DNA of 64,000 nt from Tetraselmis striata (lineage: Eukaryota; Chlorophyta; Chlorodendrophyceae; Chlorodendrales; Chlorodendraceae). This document shows, in pieces, positions 44,376 through 55,479 of the stretch. The DNA is taken from assembly GCA_006384855.1 (NCBI GenBank), contig VCJN01001829.1, forward strand, positions 89,433 through 153,432, written 5' to 3'. The stretch's first letter is position 1; every line of letters starts with the position of its first letter. A model generated the notes under the pieces. That model made no database searches. It was not told the DNA's origin and saw only the letters and a program-made list of their open reading frames with translations. A program made the translations under genes and the position numbers.

Positions 44376-45917
44376 CATGCCGTTCACCAAGAACACTTCG
44401 AGGCGGCCTTGTCCTCAGAGGGCCAGCACTCGGAGGCTGCCTGCTGTTCGGACTGCCAACAAATCTACCTACGAGACCATCGCTGATCAGCTCGATGCCG
44501 CCAAAGGTCTACGCACTAAGAAGACAAAAGACTTGGACAGCACCAGGCTGGAGGTGACGCGGCTAGTCGAGGAGACCACCTCCCTGAAAGATGCTATGAG
44601 GAAGCAGCGGCGGCAGGCTTTGGACACAGAGCACGCGCTGGAGCGCCAGCTAGAGGCGCTGACGACGACAGCAGTGGGCAGCAGCGAATCAGATGGCGAC
44701 GAGGCAGAAATTCAAATTCGAAACCGCAAGCGCAGTGGGCCACGAGACGACGAGGACATGTCAGCCCGCACCAGACTCGCACCACTTTACAAAAGTGATA
44801 TGGAGGAGTTCATGGACGAGCGCTTCGAGGGCGGCAGCGGTGGGAAAGTGGCTCTTCTGGCTGTGGTGGCCTATGTGGCTGCGCACCTGGAGGTCCTGGA
44901 GTACATCGTGGAGGAGCACGACATCAGGCGGAAGGCTGCCCTCACAGTCATCACTCGGTTGAAGCAGCACTGGACCATAGATACATGTTGTGCCCTATTT
45001 GTCCATGGCAAGTTGGACATGGATGGCTATCAGGCTATCATAAACAACTTATGTAAATGGTATTGTCCTGTGCTCGAGCGATGGTTGCCGCTGCATCTTG
45101 GTTTCAATGTGTATGCATCAAAGCTAGCTGCCAGAGACGCCATGAAAGACAAGTTGACTGAGGCAGCAGGCAGCTATGGCATGGCCTCAATCTGTGAGGG
45201 TCAGGGAGCTGTGGCCAGCCCAGAGATAGTGCTGAGGGAAAGAGTGGAGGACATCCTGGAGGAGTGCCCCCCTGCCGAAAGACCAACAAAATGTCAGTGG
45301 TTAAGGGGTTGGGTTCAGCCAACTGGAGGAAGCGCCCCTCCAACAAGATCCTGCGCAACTACTCTGCCATGGTGCTGAAGCCGTTGTGCATGAAGTACCG
45401 GCATCGTGGGGTCAGGCCCAGGGCAGGCGACGCCATCAACAGCCCTGACAACAACATGTTGACGATGTTGTACGCTGGCAAGGACAGCTATCACCTGATC
45501 GACAAGATGCTGAATGCAGTGCCTGCATACGCCCCTGGGGATCTCAATGAGCCCAAGGTGAAGGAGACAGTCAAACAGACCCTTGAGCGGCTGCAAAGGG
45601 ACGGCCTGCAATTTGGTCTGATATCCATCTGCTTCTACCTGGGCGGCGACCTGGCCTTTCAAACCGAGTTCTTTGGGCTGGCCGGGTGTGCGAGCAACTA
45701 CCCGAGTGTTTGGTGTGAGATCATGAAGCACCAGCTATCATTTCTATGGTGCCAGTTCACAACCGAGACAAACCCCAGGCGCAGATCTAATCTGCGCATA
45801 AACATGTGTGCGCATGCTTATGGGGCGAAGTGGGGCATCACTGAACCATATCGATGCCCTGGCTGCAAGGTACCCCCTCTACCTGCCCGCACCCGCCCTG
45901 TGCCTCTCGCTCCATGA
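44376..45917 (+). pseudogene. DDE-type transposase-like ORF with frameshift
   Basis: The frame opens MPFTKNTSRRPCPQRAS with a coiled coil (LDSTRLEVTRLVEETTSLK) at about residues 50-100, then KSDMEEFMDERFEGG, VVAYVAAHLEVLEYIVEE, and reaches ERVEDILEEC. There the frame changes near the C6 run at 45268-45273 and continues WRKRPSNKILRNYSAMVLK to KDSYHLIDKMLNAVPAY, ISICFYLGGDLAFQTEFFGL, CASNYPSVWCEIMKHQL and EPYRCPGCK. The GGD-x-x-F followed by a Tyr-x-x-x-Trp-Cys segment resembles the second catalytic region of eukaryotic DDE transposases that carry a knuckle after it. One frameshift makes it non-functional as read, or the homopolymer is miscounted. No terminal repeats were identified. Confidence 0.55.
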
Positions 45918-45939
45918 TGACAACACATGACATGCTGTG

Positions 45940-46700
45940 CGTGTGTATTACAGGCAAATATTACAGAGCATGAGTTATCTATGTCTAGCCATTCATCTGG
46001 CACCTGAATCTCCTGCATAGGGTGCATTGACCTTACATAATTAAGCGATCCCACATTGAACCGGAGCACCGCCTTCTCTACCTTGAAGTGCCGGCTGTCC
46101 TCTCCTCTGTGGCTTTCATACTTTTCCCTGTCTGGGAAGTAATCAGTCCTGGGAGGGCATCACATAGGCGGCATCCGTCAATCGCAACAGTCGGCCAAAA
46201 ATACATTGCACACCAGCAGGGTGATGGGCACAGCCTCCTTACCTGTGAGAAATGAAAAGAGGGTTGAGCAGGATGGCTATGCTCTGGGTGTCTGCCACCA
46301 CGTTCCCGATCCCCCTATACTTGTGTCGAGCGCTCTTGGGGATACCATGAAGGTAAGCTATCTTCGTGATGATCAGAGGAGGTCCGTGGTGATGAAGTCC
46401 CGAACGCTCTTGCTGTTGCTGTGTTGCTCGTCCACCTTGTGCCAGTCCGAGAAGCCGTCCCAGGTCCGAAGCTGCTCGATGGTCAGGCCAGCCAAGCTTG
46501 TCAACCAGTTCGTCCCAACTCGGCACTTCCGAAGCCGCCTCTCGACCTGGGTGACGAAGGGACCGCGGCCGAGGTTCCCTGTGACCGCCAGTTGTGCGTG
46601 GAGGCTGTGACCGCACTCATTGCACTCGCCAGTGGCTTGCGCATTATCGGCCCGCGCGCCCAAAAACGCGCACATCGGGCACGCCAGTACTCACCCACCC
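45940..46700 (-). pseudogene. Minus-strand transposon coding remnants
   Basis: Two protein-like minus-strand pieces: about 46700-46373 reading CPMCAFLGARADNAQATGEC, CNECGHSLHAQLAVTGNLG and WLTSLAGLTIEQLRTWDGF, with C-x2-C pairs of zinc-ribbon type; and about 46150-45970 reading RTDYFPDREKYESHRGEDSR and AVLRFNVGSLNYVRSMHPM. They face the plus-strand transposase fragment, so the locus may be one element with convergent genes. No family named. Confidence 0.35.
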
Positions 46701-47304
46701 TTCAGGGTGCCCTACAAGAACACACATCGCGGGAGTTACAGGACGGTAACTCAAAAAGCAAGAACATGACGACCTCACTAACATGTATATGTTGCCGATA
46801 CAACAAACTCGTGAGACCTTCCGGGGAGGTGTGGAGATCTCCTTCGCATCCCCCAACGGGGTTCGTTGTGAGTGAGTGGGATAAAAACGATTTACGCCCC
46901 CCCGCCGAGGCGGGTACCGCGCGCGCGACGGCCCATGAGCGAGTCAACACCCAAACATACGGCCGGCCAACCCCAGTGTGCAGTCAAACATATGTGAGGA
47001 GCGTGTATACCGGGTTTGGGCCTCACCTGCTGGGTTCCGCGCCTGGCAGAGCTGGTGACAGAGGGGTAGGTGGTGTTGTGAGATGCGAACTGAAACCGGA
47101 CGCGGCGCGGCGCGGCGATGTACGCGTGCGGGGCCGCGCAGAACGGAAAATCGGGGTGTCTTAAATAATGCTCGAATTTTAATATAGTTTGCTGTGCATC
47201 CATTCATTATTGTAGTACCAAGGTACTGGTACCGGCGGTAGCCACTATACTACTAGATAAGATGACCTTTTGCAGCTACCAGTAGCCCACATATTAAATA
47301 TGTA

Positions 47305-47490
47305 TTCAACTTGTTTATGGGGTCTCCTCCTCTCCCGAACCGCTTTTCCGGCCACTGCCGTGCTGCCCAGTGGTACGGGTTACCAGGCATCTTTCTTCGC
47401 GCCCTTTTTTCAGGGCAGCACGAGTAGACATAAAAGCAGCCATAACAGCTGAGCCTGCCATCTTCCAATTTCGCTGCGTTCCACGCAGCG
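47305..47490 (+). repeat. Split direct repeat A1 of YR element copy 2
   Basis: Homologous to A1 of copy 1 and to 50276-50462, sharing agcacgagtagacataaaag and ending ccacgcagcg. Divergence from its own A2 is clearly greater than in copy 1, so this insertion is older. Confidence 0.75.
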
Positions 47491-47599
47491 ATTAACTGTC
47501 TCGCAACCTGTTGCGAGCAAGGTCACCCCAAGTTGTTCAAGACCACACCTGGCCCACCACTTGTGTGTGAAATACTCATCCGTACGTCCGTGCGTCATC

Positions 47600-48485
47600 A
47601 TGTCAGATGGAGCAGAACCCGTCATTGAGCCGACGCTCGGATTGCTACAAGCAGACACGAAGGCCCGGCCTAAATTGTTGTGCGAGCTTGCAACAACGTT
47701 AGCTCAATTGACGGCTCATGACCGTGTTGTTGATGGAGACGGAGTACATGGCTTTGGTTCCGGGCAGCGCGTCGCGGGACAGCCGACATGCTGCGGGGGA
47801 GCCGCAAAGCACCCGGACTTGCTAGAGCTAGCCCAGAGCGGCCGTGTCGGAGCAACATCCGATAGTGACGATGACGACTACCTCGCGGTGCCAGAGCTAC
47901 TGCAACGAGCGTAGTCTGGTTACGAGGCCGTTGGACCGGTCAGCGGAGTAGTGCCTGGGCTCTTTCCCTTAAGCACCGACATAACGAACGAGTACCTCAA
48001 GCAGGATGACCGGCGTCTGCCGGCCTAGGAGGAGTATCTTTGGATGTCGTGTTTCGGAGTCCACATGCCCGCACTCTTCGTAGCTCTCGACGAGCCGCTA
48101 CCCTACGTCCATGATGCCAATCAAGACCTCACCCCCTACCTCGCGCGCACTCGGAATCACGCAGGGGCCATCGACAAGCAAGGCGTTTCGCTTTCATCTA
48201 GCCTTCTAGCGGAGGCTTGACGAGGTCAAACGTGTGCACGGTGACCAAGGTGTTCTGGACGTACTGCAAGCCCAGCAATTTGAGCTTGCTGCCGAGCATC
48301 TTGGTTCTGCGATTTTCGGTGACCTGATGAAGGACTACGAGCGTCGCGTCTTCGAGGCGACGGTTGCCAGCAGCGCAAAAGCTACCGCTACTGCCCGGGT
48401 GGCGGCAGCGGCTGCATGACGCGGGCGTGGACGTGGCTTGCTTGGCGGCGGTCGCGGGCGTGGCTGCGAAGGTGAGCACGAGTGA
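47600..48485 (+). pseudogene. Gag-like ORF1, broken copy 2
   Basis: Opens MSDGAEPVIEPTLGLLQAD at the ATG that copy 1 lacks. It follows the copy-1 protein through SGRVGATSDSDDDDYLAVPE, then meets TAG at 47912-47914, another TAG near 48027, an indel near 48180, and TGA at 48417 within the Arg-Gly tail. It is non-functional, but useful for locating the ancestral start. Confidence 0.75.
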
Positions 48486-48559
48486 CGGTGTGGGGCGCCT
48501 TTCGTCGGAGCTGCTGGCGCTTTGCGAGGCCACCTTTTGGTGACCGCCGCACTACGGCA

Positions 48560-50210
48560 AACCCTAGCAGCTCAACGGCGGGATGAGCGTCTCGTGTCCG
48601 GACCGGACCCCCCCCCCCCCCCCTTACAGATCTCATTTAGACATTCCTCGGTGCGGCGCTTCTTACAGCTACATAAGAGTGCGGCTCAACCATCCGCACA
48701 TCTGCACAAGTCATGGCGGCTCAACAATCCGCCTGGCTCCCGTACCATCTCATCCGTACCCGCTGCGTCCTTCGGTTGTTACATTGCGTGTTACAATTGG
48801 TTCGCAACGACCAAGCTTCGCGCGTGCACGCTTCGCGCGTGACAGGCGCTAAGAGCACGAAGAGCGCGCATGACGGCCCTCCTACTTGAACCTGGCCCCG
48901 CAAACCCGTATTGATGCTGCTGCAAACCCGTCCAGCAACCACCGGCCAACCGCCGGGAACCTAACCGCTGTCGCCGAGTATTTTGCTAAAATGAACCTGC
49001 CTCTTGTTACTCCGTCGGCCAACGCCCTACTCACGTAATTGACGAGCCCGGAGCTATCGTCCCTTGAGCTAATTCACTCGGGTCTCGCTTACATGAGGCG
49101 TTCGGCTCAGACGAGCGGGTCCTCGACCTACTCGCCAGCTCTCTTACCGCTCAGACGCTCCAGAGCTTCGCCTGCAGACTGTCTCAGTTCGCGGAGTTCT
49201 GCCACGACTCCGAGAACGTCAGCCCGCTAGAGGCGACCGCTACTATTGTCGTCCGGTACGTTGCTTGAATTTATTGGTGAGCGGGGGCACATTGGGGCTA
49301 AGTCGTTACATCCCTACATATCAGCAATCAACACGTTCTTTGAGCTACACAACCTCGACCCGATCGCGAAGGACAGCCCGCACCTTACCGCGGCTCATCG
49401 TGGCTTGATGCCAAGGCAACGCCGCCTGGAGGCGGCCCCTTCGCGAGTCCCACTGCCTTCTATTGTCGCTTACAACTTCGCCGAGGGTGCAGAGTTATTG
49501 ATTGTGTCTGCTCCCTTCCCCGAGTACCAATATAACTTCCGAACCCTCATGGCCTCGGTTGTCAACTTCATGTTCTTTGCCATGGGACTTACTGGCGTGT
49601 CCTGTCGAGTGCGGGGCGTGCATTTCGACGACTACAACATCACCGTGCAGGTGTACCGCGCCGGTCGGCGCGGCCCTGACAACCTGCGCGTACTGCTCCT
49701 TCGAGTGTCGGAGCACCCCCGCATTGCGCGTCTCCTGCACCACTTCATCGACCACGTACAGCCTGCCCCTTGGCCATGTTGCCTTGGCCGAAACAGACTT
49801 CTGGGCGGTCACCCCGAGCGAGCAGTCCAAATCTTGGACTGCCGCCACAATGTCGGACTGGCTCTCTACGGCCGTTCGTCTTATCGGTGCTGCCCCCCCT
49901 TCCCCACCCCCGCGCCAGCACCTCTTGGAGCTCGCACGGCCTTCGCAAAGGAGCAGCATCAGCCGCTAGCGCCATCGGAACTCCACTGTCCCACATTCGC
50001 TACCAAGCCGGTTGTGCCACTGTCCCACATTCGCTACCAAGGCGGTTGTGCCACTAACTCCGACGTGGTTCTGGACTACATCGACCCCAACGTCCTTCCT
50101 TCGCATGGCGCGTGGTTATTCTTTATCGCGCCCCTCTGCCACTCCAAGTCCAACAAGACTACGCAACGGTGGCCTTCCCGGTGCCCCCTTCATGACCTAG
50201 CGCTACCCCT
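48560..50210 (+). pseudogene. Tyrosine recombinase, broken copy 2
   Basis: The N-terminal half is scattered over frames (LRRSRASPADCLSSRSS near 49140). From 49246 the frame follows the recombinase: HIGAKSLHPYISAINTFFEL, LTGVSCRVRGVHFDDYNI, VQVYRAGRRGPDNLRVLL. It is then disturbed by small indels near 49790 and by a duplicated cactgtcccacattcgctac segment at about 49986-50040. The HxxR box is only found out of frame (SSHGLRKGAAS); GGCATNSDVVLDYIDP keeps the Tyr, but the GGW tryptophan is Cys. Inactive. Confidence 0.75.
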
Positions 50211-50275
50211 TCTCCGTCAATCTACCGCTCTCTCCGTTCGCTCATCACGGGCAAAACCATACTCAGTCTATGAAA

Positions 50276-50462
50276 TGTTCTAAACTTGATTATGGGGTTT
50301 CCTCCTTTTCCTAACCGCTTTTCCGGTTGCCGTGCTGCCCAGTGGTACGGGTTCCTAGGCACCTTTCGTTGCGCCCTTTTTTGGGTGCAGCACGAATAGA
50401 CATAAAAGCAGCCATAACAGTTGAGTCTACCATCTTCAAGTTTCGCCGCGTTCCACGCAGTG
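50276..50462 (+). repeat. Split direct repeat A2 of YR element copy 2
   Basis: Begins TGTTCTAAACTTGATTATGG and ends TTCCACGCAGTG; preceded immediately by the B1-like CTATGAAATG. Confidence 0.75.
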
Positions 50463-50499
50463 CCCCCTTGACTCCGTTCTCCCTCACGCTTTCACTTAA

Positions 50500-51500
50500 C
50501 TAGCACCGGATCTACACCGGATCTTGCTGGTCGTGTTTGGTGCCACAAGCGGTCCTTCATGAACGTTTTGGAGTTTGTGTTGCTTGCCTTCAGGCAAGCA
50601 GCAGCTGGGGGCGGCTTCGAATATGTCACAGTTCTCATCAGGGCTCAAAGAGCCCTTAGTATTATCAGCAACCACACCCACTGGCTATGGGCTCAGCTGG
50701 GGTTGCTTGCTAGTGCACCTTTATTGGAACTGTTGTATTCTGGATGGTATGTAAAGCCCGTTGAGCCGCCATTCTACACTGTGAGATTCAGATGTGACAT
50801 ACGGGTGACGAAGCACTACCGTACCGGTACCACTATTATCCGTGAAAGCTGCTGCTGGTGGCGGCATGTCCATCCAGTTACGTGCGAGTACATCCGGCGT
50901 TATTGCCGGCGGGCGATAAATCCTTTTTGTAATCATTGAGGTAGTCGTACATGACGTGTGATGTGCTACATGGCACTGAAGTAAAAGGTGCGAGGTTGTC
51001 CGTGTAGTACCGGGTAGTACCGGGTGGTACCGGGTAGTACGCGATATATTAAGCCGGTACCGGGTATCTAGTACGAACCCGGGCGCGATGACGAGTGGTC
51101 CTGTGGATAACTACGACTATTAGTACATGGGAGCGCAAATCGCAGCCGTACGTATTTGGTAACAGTGGGGAGTTTTGTGTACATTATAGCTAGTACTGCT
51201 GAACGGGCCTGCCAGCCGTCCGATCAAAGGTCATCAGATGGGCGGTTTGGCTGCCATGTTTTGCCAAAGAGTGCTCACGTTACATAAATATTCGCGAGGG
51301 GGAGGGCGGGGGCAGGCAGCGGTTTGCCGAAGAATGTTTGAATTACAATATTCGCGACAGCTGCCATCGGGGAATGTGGCCCCCGGGGGGGGGGGGGGGG
51401 GGGGGGGGGGAGGCGGGCGGGCGTGGTCCCCCCGCCGCCCCCCCTCCCCCCCCCCCCCCCGCCGCTCCCGCCGGGGGAGTGAGGGGAGGGGGGTAAGGGG
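50500..51500. other. No recognisable gene
   Basis: The longest plus frame (50559-50939, MNVLEFVLLAFRQAAAGGGF) has no family and no coding support. 50995-51075 holds a short tandem of gtagtaccgg units. A 26-base G-run lies at 51385-51410. Confidence 0.4.
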
Positions 51501-51507
51501 GCGGGGG

Positions 51508-51895
51508 CTACTGCTTGTTCTTGTTCTTGCGTGCCCGGGGGACCCTCCGCTTCGACGATCTCGCTGCCTCCGCCTCCGCCTCCGCCTGCGCCTCGCCCGC
51601 CTCCGACTCCGCGACCGTCAGTTTCTTACCTCGGCGTTTCTTCACTGGCCTCTTCCGCTTCTTGTCATCCGTCAGTGTCTTCACCACCCCGGGAGGCTGT
51701 GCCGTCGACGACGCCGCCATGAGCTTCCTTACCTTCGCGTCGGGACGCCCCCTGTGCCCAGACACCCACAACAAGCCACAATCGTTTCGCCTTTAAGCGG
51801 CTGAGGATGCGGCCTCCTCGGCCACCACGAGTTGCGCCGCTGGCACTGTGGAAGCCTTGGCGTTGAGGTGGGCCTTACGGCGCTCCCGGACGAAC
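51508..51895 (-). CDS. Small lysine-rich nuclear-type protein, exon pair uncertain
   Basis: The frame 51720-51508 reads MAASSTAQPPGVVKTLTDD followed by KKRKRPVKKRRGKK, a strong bipartite nuclear signal, an Ala/Glu repeat (EAQAEAEAEAA) and a basic end RKNKNKQ. Just upstream, 51895-51793 follows an acceptor-like gcgcgcag and reads FVRERRKAHLNAKASTVPA to a stop. How the two relate is unclear. Both look coding and could be alternative ends of one gene or transposon debris. No family assigned. Confidence 0.35.
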
Positions 51896-52099
51896 CTGCG
51901 CGCGGCACAAGTTAGCCACGAGTGGGTGCGTGCTAATGTGGAGGATGGAGTGTTTTGTTGCGCGCCCACCTTGTCACGCGTTTCCTCATGTCTTTCTCGT
52001 CCTCCTCGATGCCGGCGGCGCGGACACGCGAGACAACAAGGCTCGCCGCCCACTTTTGCCCGGGGGGGCGAGGTCGGCCATGGCGCTGTGAGCGGTGAA

Positions 52100-52125
52100 G
52101 GGGGGGGGGGGGGGGGGGGGGGGGG
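52100..52125 (+). repeat. Poly-G tract of 26 bases
   Basis: Uninterrupted run upstream of the small basic ORF on its sense-strand 5' side, where it reads as C. Confidence 0.85.
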
Positions 52126-52676
52126 CGGCCGAGGTGGAGAAACTAACACCCAGTCGACGACCGCCTTCCGCAGTAGTCAACGACACATCGGAGGCGAGGA
52201 GCAGCGCGCCACTACTATTTATATGCACGTATTGTCAAGAGCTAGTCCGTGCGGCATTGTGTCGGTGTAATTTCGCAATGTTTATTGTTGAAGTAGCACG
52301 GCGTAATGGATACGGCAAGTGAATCCGGGATAATGTGTGCGGTAGGGCGCGCGTATATGTGCGCGACGAATGTGCGCGCGCAACGTTGTGCGGCGGTGTG
52401 CGGCGGTGTGCACCGATGTTAATATAGTGTGAATATTATATCGGCCGTAGACGATCAGGTCTGGCAGCACCGCCCGTGCTTGTAAATAAGCGACAATGGA
52501 TCTAGTCTCCCGCTAGTCTGTGCACCGCAAGTGCACTCCGCAAGCCTCGCCTCCATCCGCGTCGGAACCGGTAGTAAGTGTTGTTGTGTGCGCACATCGT
52601 GACAACATTACACGGTGGCAATTGCAATTATTAGCGGTGGATAATGTGAAGGCGTTTTCGAAATCGACAGAGAATG

Positions 52677-52932
52677 AGGCGGTGCTGGCGGAGTGCATTG
52701 GCGGTGCATAGAATAGCGTGTTGCTGGGGTTTTGGCTGCATCGGACGCCGTATTCCCACCCATCCGGCACGGAATGTCCGGTTTTCACACATTTGCGTGT
52801 AAATATATATAGTGTGAATATTACGTACGCGTCTTTTACGCTGGGTGGATGGGCATCCGGCGTCCGATGCACCCCGAATCTCACCAACACGCTACTCTAC
52901 GCACCCCCAACGCACTCCGCCAGCCCCGCCTC
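52677..52932. repeat. Foldback (MITE-like) inverted repeat
   Basis: Arms of about 87-93 bp at 52677-52763 and 52840-52932 are inverted copies at roughly 80 percent identity (shared blocks gcggagtgc, tagcgtgttg, gcatcggacgcc), with a 76-bp AT-rich loop. A third, shorter relative of the right arm occurs at 52528-52560, so the locus may be nested or multimeric. Confidence 0.65.
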
Positions 52933-53024
52933 TTTCCGCGCAGGTCCTACGTTCCATTGTATGTATATACATACGTACATGTACTGCTCCGAAACCAGCC
53001 CAAACTTAATGAGTGCACAAGTGT

Positions 53025-53170
53025 AAATGGGGGGGGGGGGGGGGGGGGGGGATGTGGCGGCGGGGCATCCACTCACACATACCCCGGCGATGCATGACAG
53101 ATATTACATGCCGTGGCGGGTCGGCGGGTCGACCCGGCGGGGGGGGGTGGGGGGGGGGGGGGGGGGGGCG
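53025..53170 (+). repeat. Pair of long G-runs
   Basis: G-rich runs at about 53030-53050 and 53143-53168 flank 90 bp of unique DNA. They produce glycine-only ORFs that are not genes. Confidence 0.7.
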
Positions 53171-53740
53171 TCTATTCAACTACACGTGCGACAGTGTCGT
53201 TTCGTGGAGCAGTATATGTGCCCGGCCTCATTTATACCGCCCCCTACCTGCGCTGCATGGTCCACCCCTACGAATTACTTAGCACAAACCGCCATTACTT
53301 AATAGGAACCTAGCACAGCCAGGCTTATATGCCCGCTTTGCCGATCAACTTCTACGCACTTTCCGTCCCTCAACCGCCGGACATGGGGGTTAAGCCGCCA
53401 GCCTCGGCAGTTGCTTAGCCAGACTTGGCATCCCGTACCGTGTCCATGGCTTCGCAGCTCTGCCGCCGGCACACGCCGAGTCCGGCGCTTGCTGCCGCGG
53501 GGTTGCGCACGCATGCACGCACGGTAATACGCCGCCGACGCCGCCACGCTTACTTCCACCACCTTCGCCAGCCGCAGCTTCGCACGCCTTTCCGCCGACA
53601 TACGAAACGCACGAATCCCCCCCCCCCCCCCCCCCCCCCCCCCCGTCCCCGCGTCATGTATATTATATTCGAGGCGACTATGCGGGGCGCAGCACACGCC
53701 GCGGCGTGGGTCGGCGGAGCGGCAGGCGGCGGGAGCCCTA

Positions 53741-54548
53741 ATGGCCGGGCAGTATCCACACCCACACAGGCACCGCCGCTCACCTCCGACGCGGATGAAC
53801 CGCCTCCCAAAGGAAACATGCCGGTTGGTGGTAAGCCCAGCAGGCGTGGGGTGCCGGCGCCGGTACTGGTGCGACGGAGCTGTCGCGTCAGGAACCGCAC
53901 CGCATGTGGAGCAACACATGGCGGTGCCGGCCCCACCTATGTCTAGGGCCACCTCCTCACAACACCCCGCCACGACGGCGTCGGCCACCGCCGACGGCGC
54001 CGTTGCGGGGGGGGACGCCCTGCCAGGCGACGATGATGCGCCTGGTGCGCCGCGTCAGGAGGCGGAGGAGGCCGTGGTCGAGGCGACTGATCGGGCTGAG
54101 GGGGTTGTCGAGGCGAGCGAGGCTGCGCTCGCGCCACCCGCCCCCGCAGCCACCTGCGGGACATGCCGACTTGCTCGTCGCCATGTTGACCGGAGCACTA
54201 CGAGCAGTGGCGGGAGGCGGCCACATGCACTATCATGTGCGTGTCCTGGCCGGACGCCCGTCATGCGTGGACTGCGGCCAACGGACGGACTGGGAGTGTT
54301 GCTGCGACGGCACCCCGGCTTTGTGCGGCCCCAAGTACCCATGCATGGCGACCCATCAGCGGGCAGTCCCCTGCCCGACCACGGCCACGGTGAGGGCGGA
54401 GTTCCGCCATGTCAGGGACGCGTTCCACGACGCGACTCGCGCCGCCGTGTGTGAGGCTTCCGAGAAGGCACGCGCGGCTGGTAGGGTGCGCAGGGTGAGG
54501 CGGCGGACGGCCCAGGAGCTGAAGGAGAGCGAGACATGCCGTCAGTGA
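53741..54548 (+). pseudogene. piggyBac-like cysteine-rich C-terminus remnant
   Basis: An acidic alanine-rich stretch (GAPRQEAEEAVVEATDRAEG) in one frame is followed, after a shift near 54170, by HYHVRVLAGRPSCVDCGQR, WECCCDGTPALCGPKYPCMA and a basic helix VRRVRRRTAQELKESE to the stop. The spacing C-x2-C ... C-C-C ... C ... C-x3-H recalls the zinc-binding tail of piggyBac-family transposases. No catalytic DDD region is visible, so this is a fragment at best. A 28-base C-run at 53617-53644 lies upstream. Confidence 0.35.
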
Positions 54549-54590
54549 GGTCGGGCGCAATGTCATTGGGTGGGGCACACGGACGTGTAA

Positions 54591-55110
54591 CACTTGCACT
54601 TTGCGCGTACTGCTGGGTTACATCCAAGCGGTGTCACACTATGCAACCGGAAAGGCTGCGTTGCTACTGCAAACGATGCTACGCCTCACTCGGTAGCAAC
54701 CGCTGCCCCGCCTATCCCACAGCCGCTGCCCCCCCCCCCCCCCCCCCCCTCGCGCACCGTCCTGCGACCTCGCGTGGATCCACGCCACCAGCAGCTTGCA
54801 CTTGCACTTTGCGCGTACTGCTGGGTTACATCCAGGCTGCGTCACACTATGCAACCGGAAAGGCTGCGTTGCTACTGCAAACGATGCGACGCCTCACTCT
54901 GTAGCAACCGCTGCCGCGCCTATCCCACAGCCGCTGCCCCCCCCCCCCCCCCCCCCCCCGCGCGGGATCCCCGCCATCAGCAGCTTGCACTTGCACTTTG
55001 CGCGTACTGCTGGGTTACATCCAGGCGGCGTCACACCGGAAAGGCTGCGTTGCTACTGCAAACGATGCTACGCCTCACTCGGTAGCAACCGCTGCCCCGC
55101 CCATCCCACT
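54591..55110 (+). repeat. Three-unit tandem array, about 190-208 bp units each with a C-run
   Basis: Units start at 54591, 54799 and 54988 with cacttgcact, followed by tgcgcgtactgctgggttac and ggaaaggctgcgttgctact. The first two end in C-runs of about 20 bases; the third lacks a long run and about 12 bp (cactatgcaa). Confidence 0.9.
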
Positions 55111-55479
55111 CGGGATGCTGAGAGCAGCTAAAGGGCACCGGGGGCGGGGCAAGAGGGAGCAGGGCCAATGATTGTGGAAGAGCGGGGACCCGCTTGCATG
55201 CCATCGTATTATATCTTGCACAATATCTGTTGCTGCACTCATATCTCACATCACTAGCTTAGCTATAGTGATTCCCCCCCCCCCCCCCCCCGCACCGCGT
55301 ACGCACAAGCCTGGGTATACGCATCAACTGCCCGCCGGGATGAGAAACTGGTATTGGTAGTGTGTCTGTGGGGTGGAGGGGGGGCAAAAGAGCTGCCAAT
55401 TGCTGCCAAGCTGGTGCGTTACATTGGGGCAGGCGCTGGGCAGACAATTGGGGCTCGCTTCAGAGCATTGTCTAGTGCC

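Larger units (their letters stand above)
47305..50500 (+). mobile_element. YR element with split direct repeats, degraded copy 2
   Basis: Same order as copy 1: A1 (47305-47490), gag-like ORF, tyrosine recombinase ORF, B1 (about 50249-50277), A2 (50276-50462). Homology to the right arm is lost near 50500, before a B2 could be found, so the right end is truncated or rearranged. Both ORFs carry stops and indels. As in copy 1, no reverse transcriptase lies between or beside them. Confidence 0.8.

Noticed and set aside
53027..53313. Glycine-rich ORFs over G-runs
   Set aside because: Composed of homopolymer translation with no domain, no conservation and several overlapping frames.
54591..55110. 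CRISPR-like array
   Set aside because: Only three units of about 200 bp with near-identical content throughout; no short repeat-spacer structure.
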